DNA from: CAYSCS01 sp964429695
Lineage (GTDB): Bacteria > Acidobacteriota > Aminicenantia > Aminicenantales > Aminicenantaceae
Reading direction: 5' to 3'
Length of the DNA stretch: 13,918 nt
Assembly (NCBI GenBank): GCA_964429695.1
Contig: CAYSCS010000092.1
Span: 1 to 13,918, forward strand
The notes under the pieces were generated by a model that was not told the DNA's origin, made no database searches, and saw only the letters and a program-made list of their open reading frames with translations. The position numbers and the translations under genes are program-made. Below, piece after piece: positions 8,157-13,918 of this stretch. The stretch's first letter is position 1. Every line of letters begins with the position of its first letter.

Positions 8157-8297
8157 AAGTTGCTAGATGATCCTTGAGAGAGGCATAAAAGAGAGCCCCC
8201 AACCTATAAAAACATACAAGTTTAAAAAGGAGGCCGTAAGCCTCAGGGACAAACTGGAAATTTTTCTCCTCCAGCGATATAGGCTACCAAAAAATGG

Positions 8298-9130
8298 TTT
8301 GACATTCAATGGTCTTTTAAGAGGTTTGGAAAAGCATTAGGACGTTCTTATGAGTTGTTTGGTCAAGGTTAATCTCAATGCATTGGAAGAGAAACTCATA
8401 GAGGAATATGAGGGGAAAGACCCGAAGAGATATCTCAAACATGCTCGAAGAGCGAGAGTGAGGAAATTTCTGACTATTTTGGGGAAGTTAGCTCTCGATT
8501 GGCTCAGATGGATGAGGGCAAGAGAGGCACGATATTTTTCCTCTTGATAAGAAAGCTTTTGATTCTTCGCTATAAACAATATTAGCGGGAATCTATGGGG
8601 GCTTCGGTGGGACAAGTGATTCATCTTTCTTACAATTTCAGGGGATATGAGTAAGAGCCCGCTTTAGAGAAGAGTGGAGGAATTGGCCGAAGGTTATGCT
8701 CAGTAGCCATGCTCTTATAAGAATTGAGTTTTCCAGTTTTTGAGGGTGGAGGGAAGAAATGTGGGACTTCAAGGTGAGAGGGGAACGTGTTTGGGGAAAA
8801 AGAGATGGGCTGGGTGAGCCCCTCCACACTGTCTGGACAGGAAATGCCCTTCTTTAGTTCTTGAATCTGAGTTGAGATTGGGAATATGCTTAAGATTCAT
8901 TTTTATTTGTCGATTCAAATTAGAGGTTTTTAAAGATTTATAAGAATAAACTTTGGAGCTGAGGGTATTTTAGGGGCAAACCTAAAGAACAGAGGAAAAC
9001 AGAAAGCTTATAGATAGGCTTTAAATAAGGTGCTATGAAGGGAAAATTACAATCGAGGGCTCCTATCTTTTTAATTTTTAATGCAATAAACCTCCTCCAT
9101 AGTAAACTCAATTGTTCTGGATTCATTCTT
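8298..9130 (+). pseudogene. Decayed transposase, probably ISLre2/UPF0236-like
   Basis: No intact frame exists, but several plus-strand fragments in different frames read like one transposase in order. They are: an N-terminal EEKLIEEYEGKDPKRYLKHA (8383 onward) with RRARVRKFLTILGKL; then VSSRLAQMDEGKRGTIFFLL and RKLLILRYKQY (8487 onward), stopped by TAG; then RVEELAEGYAQ (8671 onward), stopped again; then VFQFLRVEGRNVGLQGERG; and after more lesions EMGWV and VEIGNMLK (8871-8894). The order (a basic N-terminal part, a GEV-type block, an ELAEGYAQ helix, a VDGTKVxLQGERG-like block with its first Asp now Glu, then WxEIGxxLK) fits my memory of ISLre2/UPF0236 transposases. At least five stops and several frame changes show it is dead. 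Boundaries are approximate and family assignment is tentative. Confidence 0.4.
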
Positions 9131-9236
9131 AGTTTCCTGAAGATATCTCTTTTTTACCTCCAATGAAACCGGGTGGTCCTGAACTTTTAATCAAAGATGA
9201 GTATTACTTATTATGAGAGAACTGAAGTTTAGGTTT

Positions 9237-9692
9237 TTATAATTTTACTACTTTAATTCTCCCCGAAATAGCGAGTGAAATCTTAAATTTTCCAGCTGAA
9301 TTAGAGATATTTATCGAGCACATATTGGATACAGTGCCACGCGGATAGAAAACAGGGTTATTATTCGATTGGAGTAAGACTCCCTCAAAGCTTTTTTTCT
9401 TTTCAATTGTCCAAATTCCATTTTTTTCCTCGAATCTTTCAATGGAGTAACTATTTTCGTTAAAGCTAATCCTAACTCTTTCATATCTAAATATTGATTT
9501 ATATCGAGCATAGTTCAGAATAGAGTAAATTTCCCAGACTGACTTCTGAAGTTTGTACGCCGGAGAAATGTGAAAGAAAGATACCGAAGAGAGCCAGAAA
9601 AATAATCCTAAGATTAAGATAATTATTAAAAGTTCAAGCAGGGAATGCCCTCTCTGAGAATTTGTGTCTGTGTAGATATAGAATTCACTCAT
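9237..9692 (-). CDS. FimT/GspH-like minor pilin (type IV pilin-like)
   Basis: A 151-residue prepilin. The leader is MSEFYIYTDTNSQRG, cut after Gly15 by prepilin peptidase, and the mature chain begins HSLLELLIIILILGLFF with the canonical Glu at +5 and a long hydrophobic helix. The rest is a small globular domain rich in beta-prone segments. It ends SLAISGRIKVVKL, like the strand that closes GspH/FimT pseudopilins. Such minor pilins help start pilus or pseudopilus assembly in the inner membrane. The ATG at 9692 overlaps the end of the preceding PilX-like gene by 8 bases (ATGAGTGA holds both signals), so translation is probably coupled; no strong Shine-Dalgarno is seen. It is the last gene of the operon, and a 100-base gap with no clear terminator follows. 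Confidence 0.82.
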   Translation of the reverse strand: MSEFYIYTDTNSQRGHSLLELLIIILILGLFFWLSSVSFFHISPAYKLQKSVWEIYSILNYARYKSIFRYERVRISFNENSYSIERFEEKNGIWTIEKKKSFEGVLLQSNNNPVFYPRGTVSNMCSINISNSAGKFKISLAISGRIKVVKL

Positions 9693-11289
9693 TTGAATCG
9701 TTCCATTCCACAGCCTTAAAATTATAAAAATGGACCACAGGCGCTATTGTTTTTGGTGATTTGTTGAGAAAAATTTCTTTATTCAAGAAATTTTCATCAA
9801 ATTTAAGAACGAGTGAATTATCATTAGAGATGTAGTTCGTAGTTTGGAGGCTTCCTAAGATAAGCACTTTTTTCTCGTTTCCTTGGATAGAAAATCCATT
9901 TCCAGATGCTATTAACTCTGCCTGAATTTTTATTTCTTGTGGTGAACTTTCATTAATCGATATTTCGCCACGTTTTTCTGTTCCATCCAGAAAATCTTTT
10001 CCTGTTGCAAAAATAATAAGCTGGGACTCTGAATCTTTGACAAAGGGAATGCCCTCTTTCCATTCTAAGCCTTGATGGATTAAGTTGGTGTTTAGAGAGA
10101 TTTTATCAGAAGAGATGATGGTCAGGCTGAGGCCTCGAAGGATAGAGGGAGTTTCTTCATTGTGAATGGCTTTTATTTCACCTGAGTCATCCACGATGGC
10201 GCCCCCAAGAAAATGGATTTCGCCATTGACAATTATGATTCCAAGGGGCGAAGAGTTGAAAAAAAGACATTCTGTGGGTGTAGAGAATATTGTTTTAGAC
10301 TCTGATGGGCTGAACTTTAGAATCCATTTACCATCCTTTGTTTCGAAGGATATCACTTGATATTCTTCTTCTATGGCCAATAACAAATTCTCCAAATCTC
10401 CCTCTACATAAACACCACCAAGACCTAAATCATCGCGAATAAGATATACTCCATCAGGAATGGGCTCATTTGATATTTCTAGACCAAGGATTTTTCTAAG
10501 CTCGAGCGAGGAAAGATTCTGGGGATGGAAAATTTTTATTTTAAGAGCTTCACCCAATTGAGGAGATGCATCTTGGGGTATTAATTTTTCTTCAGCGAAA
10601 GAAACCTTGTAAGGAATTAAATTCTCTTTAGAGGGTAAGATTTCTATTTTATTTCTCTGGATAAATCCGTCTCTGGAGACGCCTTCAGGGAGTCTTTCTA
10701 TAAGAAGAGGGATGGAAAGTAAGGGAATATTTCCAATTAAGATTCCCAACCGACATTCAAGCGTTGATTCCTTCTCGGGCTGGAAATTGAGTATTTTTCC
10801 TTTTGATTGAATACATGTTTTATAAATAGCAATAAAAAAGTCCACTTTATTATGGATGTCTTGGAGTGTAAAGTCAGTTTGGCTTTGCCAAGAAATATTT
10901 TCGTATCTTCCCGTTTTAGTTAAAGGAAGATATGGGCTGAAGAGAGTATTAATTATTTCAATCCCTTTATCGATTTTATCTTGGAAAATATTATTCTTGT
11001 CATCAGACCTGAGGACAACAGGTGTTGTAAAGTCATTAAGCATGCTGACGAGCTGATCGAATCCAAATTTTATTCCATTCTCTGCTGCATAATGTAAAAT
11101 TGTGGAATTTCTCTTGTAACCGGTGAGACGAAGATACACCTCTGAGAGATGGATAATGCTCAATCCTAAAAGAGAAAAAATGAGAAAAAGAAATACAGAG
11201 GTGAGTATCATGCTTCCTTTTGACTTTTTCCTCCTTTTTACTCTAAAAAGAAATGAGTGCCAAGTTCTTGGGAAAAATAAGAGCTTCAT
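9685..11289 (-). CDS. PilX-like minor pilin with a large passenger region
   Basis: A 534-residue prepilin-like protein. After a long basic leader (MKLLFFPRTW..., RVKRRKKSKG) comes the hydrophobic helix SMILTSVFLFLIFSLLGLSI, cut after Gly25. Position +5 is Thr, not Glu, as in GspK-type tip pseudopilins. It is followed by TILHYAAENGIKFGFDQL, which matches the 'AAExG' part of PilX N-terminal domains. Typical PilX proteins are about 150-200 residues, so the extra 350 residues are unusual. They are rich in short beta-prone runs (for example GVYLIRDDLGLGGVYVEGDL, then GEIHFLGGAIVDDSGEIKAI) and would sit outside the membrane, perhaps at the pilus tip. The ATG at 11289 has GGAG/AAGGA just upstream and overlaps the preceding PilW-like gene by 47 bases. 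GspK-like is an alternative name. Confidence 0.78.
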   Translation of the reverse strand: MKLLFFPRTWHSFLFRVKRRKKSKGSMILTSVFLFLIFSLLGLSIIHLSEVYLRLTGYKRNSTILHYAAENGIKFGFDQLVSMLNDFTTPVVLRSDDKNNIFQDKIDKGIEIINTLFSPYLPLTKTGRYENISWQSQTDFTLQDIHNKVDFFIAIYKTCIQSKGKILNFQPEKESTLECRLGILIGNIPLLSIPLLIERLPEGVSRDGFIQRNKIEILPSKENLIPYKVSFAEEKLIPQDASPQLGEALKIKIFHPQNLSSLELRKILGLEISNEPIPDGVYLIRDDLGLGGVYVEGDLENLLLAIEEEYQVISFETKDGKWILKFSPSESKTIFSTPTECLFFNSSPLGIIIVNGEIHFLGGAIVDDSGEIKAIHNEETPSILRGLSLTIISSDKISLNTNLIHQGLEWKEGIPFVKDSESQLIIFATGKDFLDGTEKRGEISINESSPQEIKIQAELIASGNGFSIQGNEKKVLILGSLQTTNYISNDNSLVLKFDENFLNKEIFLNKSPKTIAPVVHFYNFKAVEWNDSNE

Positions 11290-11980
11290 ATTCCTTCTCC
11301 TTTTGAGGCTTGAGAATCAATCTTATTTTCACAAGGTTTTTCTTTTCTTCGTAATCTGATTCGAAAATTTCTATGTCTTCAAGAAGGGGCTGAGCAGAGC
11401 TTGTGTTTACTTTCCTTCTCAATATTCCAGTTTTTTCTTCAAGTGAAAGAAAGATCTGTTTGATGAGAATAACTGTAGAATTCTCTTTTAAGTATGATGA
11501 TTGGAGCGGAGAATTGAGGGTAATACTCTCTTTATCAAAAGTTGAAATATTTTTTACTTCGCCCCTAAAGGGGTTGAAAATACAAATTTCCCTCCCCTTA
11601 GAAATATCTTTTGGTGGCTTTAAAGAGAGTCTGGTTTCACCCTGAAGTGCATCAGAAAGAAGAATTAACTCATCTTGTTTACTTCGGATAGTTATAACCT
11701 CATTATTAGAATAAATAGCTCTAAATATTCCAAGCTTCAGGGGCTCTAAAAGGCCTAATCCCCCTTCTAAAAAATCAATTCTCATCTTATCCAAGGCAAC
11801 AAATGCTGCAAGCCTCATTTCTTCATCCTCTTTAATTTTAAAAAAATGAGCTTTTAATGAGAGGAAAAATTCAAGGCTTGCAAATGTGATGATAAAAAAA
11901 AGAAAAAGAGAGAGTAAAGCTTCGATTAAACTAAAGCCGGCTCGACTTTTTTTGTTTGTATCTTTTAATTTTTGTTTCAT
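11243..11980 (-). CDS. PilW-like minor pilin
   Basis: A 245-residue prepilin. MKQKLKDTNKKSRAG is the leader, cut after Gly15, and the mature chain starts FSLIEALLSLFLFFIITFAS with Glu at +5. Later come a PilW-style LAAFVALDKMRIDFLEGG segment and beta-prone runs (EVITIRSKQDELILLSD, RLSLKPPKDISKGREICIF). Near the end are GILRRKVNTSSAQPLLEDIE and NLVKIRLILKP, which are typical of PilW-like proteins. I chose the ATG at 11980 over the longer frame from 12088. A GAGGAG stands about 11 bases before 11980, and the extra residues would push the cleavage site too far in. It lies 73 bases after the PilV-like gene and overlaps the PilX-like gene by 47 bases, so the three are probably one transcript. Confidence 0.8.
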   Translation of the reverse strand: MKQKLKDTNKKSRAGFSLIEALLSLFLFFIITFASLEFFLSLKAHFFKIKEDEEMRLAAFVALDKMRIDFLEGGLGLLEPLKLGIFRAIYSNNEVITIRSKQDELILLSDALQGETRLSLKPPKDISKGREICIFNPFRGEVKNISTFDKESITLNSPLQSSYLKENSTVILIKQIFLSLEEKTGILRRKVNTSSAQPLLEDIEIFESDYEEKKNLVKIRLILKPQKEKEYEALIFPKNLALISF

Positions 11981-12053
11981 TTCTTTAATTGCTCCTCTGT
12001 AATTAATAAAACTTACCTTTATCACCCTACTCTTCTTCCTATATTTAACATTA

Positions 12054-12500
12054 TTAAAATCCGAGTTCCTTAGAGAGAAACAAAACAATTTTTATTTTTT
12101 TCTCTGGGCAGGCCTCAAAATAACATTTAACCTCTATTTTTTTTAATCTTGATGAAAGGTCTTGAATTTTCCATTCTCTTCTATAATAGCCCTTGAGAGG
12201 TGGAGCTTTGATGAGTTCATAGTCAAAACATTCATTAAGTTCTTGGCTATCAAAAGAGAGAGATTTTAAGTACTCAAGTTTAGAGGCAACAAGCTCTGTG
12301 GATTCAATAGAATAATTGCTTCTTCGATTGAGAATGAGAGCATGAATAGAGAATTGAATTAAAGCAAGAATTATAACTAGAATAATGCTAGAAGATATTA
12401 ACAGTTCAATGAAGGTGAAACCTCTTTTACTTTTTTCATTATTTTTTATTTCTTGATAGATTATTAATTTTTCTGTACTCATCAAGGCTTCTATATGCAT
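12054..12500 (-). CDS. PilV-like minor pilin
   Basis: First gene of the minor-pilin operon. The prepilin motif is KSKRG followed by FTFIELLISSSIILVIILAL, cut after Gly27 (counting from 12500), with Glu at +5. The short globular part includes ESTELVASKLEYLKSLSFD, a PilV-like feature just after the helix, and two Cys residues (in KCYFEAC) that may form a disulfide. The start is uncertain: ATG at 12500 gives 148 residues and has no Shine-Dalgarno, while ATG at 12482 (MSTEKLIIYQ) gives 142 residues with a weak GAAG 6 bases before it. I give the longer form but slightly favour 12482. It precedes the PilW-like gene in the usual PilV-PilW-PilX order. Confidence 0.8.
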   Translation of the reverse strand: MHIEALMSTEKLIIYQEIKNNEKSKRGFTFIELLISSSIILVIILALIQFSIHALILNRRSNYSIESTELVASKLEYLKSLSFDSQELNECFDYELIKAPPLKGYYRREWKIQDLSSRLKKIEVKCYFEACPEKKIKIVLFLSKELGF

Positions 12501-12503
12501 GAG

Positions 12504-12689
12504 TCATGCCATTGAAGTGAAACCTTGTTTCTTTAAAAAGGTGTCTACATTAGTAAAAAAATTAGCAGGGAAAAAATTTTTATGAGTCCACAGAAGTTTA
12601 CAAAAAATAAGCATATCTAAGAATGGTTCTGAATAAGAAATGTGGATTCTGGAGATATGCTCATAAATTCCCATAAATTTCGACCCCAT
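12504..12689 (-). CDS. Doubtful 61-residue hypothetical ORF before the pilin operon
   Basis: A short open frame directly upstream of the PilV-like gene. Its stop (TGA at 12504-12506) comes one base before the pilin's longer start codon. The deduced protein has no signal peptide, metal motif or repeat that I recognise, and I see no ribosome binding site at its ATG. Residue content (NVDTFLKKQGFTSMA at the end) is not implausible for protein, and it might be the tail of a decayed longer gene. It may equally be leader sequence of the pilin transcript. Confidence 0.2.
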   Translation of the reverse strand: MGSKFMGIYEHISRIHISYSEPFLDMLIFCKLLWTHKNFFPANFFTNVDTFLKKQGFTSMA

Positions 12690-13184
12690 ATTGCAGTACT
12701 TGCAATAATCGAAAACGGAGGCTTTTAAAAAATTCCAGCTCCAAAATGTGAGTCATTGAGGCAAAGCATGAAAACTAAAAGTCCGAAGACGAATTGCGAG
12801 AGGAGCCAAATTTAAGATTTTAACGAAATACATAATATCGAGCTTAGGCGTTTTCCACCTCAATAAGCGACAGAAGCTTTTTTTTCTATAAATTTATTAT
12901 TTTAATCATTCATCCCCAAAAAGACTGAGGAATTAAATAGGGCAAAGATTAAAATTCTCCCAATTTTTTCTTAAAGCAGTAATTTCTGAAAAAAGAGTGG
13001 ATAGAAAGGAAGAGAAGGTCAAGCAGAAGTTAGGATAAATTGAGTGAATTAGAGAAAAAAGAGTAAAAAATTGAAAGGAAGGCAAGAATTTGATCATTTA
13101 ATAGCCTTAGTTTTTTAAGGCTATAAAAGGAGGGGATCCAAAAGAGGTTAAGGAGGAAGAAAACAAAAAAAAGCAAAGAACCTC
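12690..13184. other. AT- and purine-rich intergenic region upstream of the rRNA operon
   Basis: No gene is recognised here. It separates the minus-strand pilin operon from the plus-strand rRNA operon, so promoters for both directions should lie in or near it. The pilin promoter could not be pinned down. TTGCA-GTACT-TGCAA at 12691-12705 is a small inverted repeat. From about 12980 to 13100 and again at 13125-13180 the plus strand is almost all purine. A perfect palindrome at 13101-13124 interrupts this stretch and is listed separately. Confidence 0.5.
13101..13124. repeat. 9-bp perfect inverted repeat upstream of the rRNA promoter
   Basis: ATAGCCTTA (13101-13109) and TAAGGCTAT (13116-13124) form a perfect 9-bp stem with a 6-base GTTTTT loop. 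It lies about 60 bases before the rRNA -35 box. It could be a regulator or nucleoid-protein site, or a terminator for transcription entering from the left, although only A-rich sequence (no T-run) follows on the plus strand. Read on the minus strand the stem is followed by TAAATG, also without a T-run. Confidence 0.35.
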
Positions 13185-13213
13185 TTGACAATTCTAATAA
13201 ATCTTCCTATTAT
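13185..13213 (+). promoter_or_regulatory. rRNA operon promoter (sigma-70 type)
   Basis: TTGACA at 13185-13190 is a perfect -35 box. TATTAT at 13208-13213 is a good -10 box at the ideal 17-bp spacing. It overlaps TATAAT at 13211-13216 (20-bp spacing). The A/G-rich stretch just before (13151-13180) could act as an UP element. Transcription would begin near 13219-13222, giving a leader of about 155 bases before 16S. Confidence 0.75.
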
Positions 13214-13218
13214 AATAA

Positions 13219-13246
13219 CGCCATAGCTATTAAATATGGCGCTTTT
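13219..13246 (+). terminator. Terminator-like hairpin at the start of the rRNA leader
   Basis: CGCCATA (13219-13225) pairs with TATGGCG (13235-13241), a 7-bp stem with a 9-base loop, followed by CTTTT (13242-13246). It starts at or just after the predicted transcription start. It could act as an attenuator, a 5' stabilising structure, or part of the processing structure of the rRNA precursor. The short T-run makes efficient termination doubtful. Confidence 0.4.
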
Positions 13247-13287
13247 AAATCATAGTTCTCATATCTTTCTCGGGATAGAAAGAAAAG

Positions 13288-13298
13288 GCTCTTTGAAA
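13288..13298 (+). promoter_or_regulatory. BoxA-like antitermination element in the rRNA leader
   Basis: GCTCTTTGAAA matches the core of boxA (TGCTCTTT followed by A-rich sequence) that loads NusB-NusE and other factors onto RNA polymerase so that it reads through the rRNA genes. Its position, between the promoter and the 16S gene, is standard. It could offset early termination at the leader hairpin. Confidence 0.6.
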
Positions 13299-13349
13299 CA
13301 AAAAGCGGAGCGGCCTTAGTCGATCCTATTTGCCAACAATTCTGCTTAT

Positions 13350-13369
13350 AAGGGTTCTTCGGAACCCTT
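13350..13369 (+). other. Very stable UUCG tetraloop hairpin just before 16S
   Basis: AAGGGTTC-TTCG-GAACCCTT forms a perfect 8-bp stem closed by a C(UUCG)G tetraloop, among the most stable known. It ends six bases before the predicted mature 16S 5' end. It is probably a structure of the precursor leader that guides or shields rRNA processing; the usual long processing stem needs the 3' flank, which is outside the window. Confidence 0.65.
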
Positions 13370-13375
13370 GTAATC

Positions 13376-13918
<543 letters not shown>

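Noticed and set aside
8144..8160. Sigma-54 promoter before the DUF1847 gene
   Set aside because: TGGCAC is present but the -12 GC at the required spacing is not.
8630..8829. Two overlapping short minus-strand open frames
   Set aside because: Both oppose recognisable transposase fragments and have low-complexity content.
8938..9126. 62-residue minus-strand open frame
   Set aside because: It lies opposite the decayed transposase and shows no domain or start signal.

Overview
The window ends in the first ~540 nt of a 16S rRNA gene. Its conserved blocks (5' end, the GGAGGCAGCAGTGGGG block, and the following segment) identify it as bacterial. The wording near the 3' edge (GGATGAAGGCCTTCGGG, then TGTAAACTCCTGTCAG) reminds me of Acidobacteriota, perhaps the Aminicenantia (former OP8). 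That placement is from memory, not a search. The chromosome between about 2.7 and 13.3 kb is AT-rich, and its minor pilins, multi-PAS signalling protein and exported small proteins fit a diderm bacterium.

Layout. (1) 1-2.7 kb is a graveyard of mobile DNA: a GC-rich IS1380-type transposase gene cut by the window edge and frameshifted, then a heavily decayed integrase-core (DDE) transposase on the minus strand. (2) 2.7-3.4 kb holds a short QueG-like 4Fe-4S protein behind a strong promoter placed so close to the ATG that the mRNA may be leaderless. (3) 3.5-8.1 kb holds three minus-strand genes: a 1040-residue PAS/GAF/GGDEF sensor (diguanylate cyclase), an exported GyrI-like ligand-binding protein, and a DUF1847 cysteine-rich putative metal-binding protein. 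(4) 8.3-9.1 kb appears to be another decayed transposase, probably ISLre2/UPF0236-like. (5) 9.2-12.5 kb is a tight minus-strand operon of four type IV pilin-like genes (PilV-like, PilW-like, PilX-like with a very large passenger region, FimT/GspH-like), two of the junctions overlapping. (6) 12.7-13.4 kb is an AT- and purine-rich intergenic region leading to a recognisable rRNA promoter, boxA element and leader hairpins, then 16S rRNA with an unusually long helix in its first variable region.

How the parts may work together. The four pilin-like genes look like a minor-pilin priming set, whose products would form the tip complex of a type IV pilus or a related secretion pseudopilus. The major pilin and motor genes must lie elsewhere. 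The diguanylate cyclase is cytoplasmic and could set c-di-GMP levels that affect surface behaviour including pili, but nothing in the sequence ties the two directly. No CRISPR array, prophage, tRNA or toxin-antitoxin pair was seen. The most unusual signals are the expanded 16S helix 6, the structured rRNA leader, the possible leaderless gene, and the exported GyrI-like domain.
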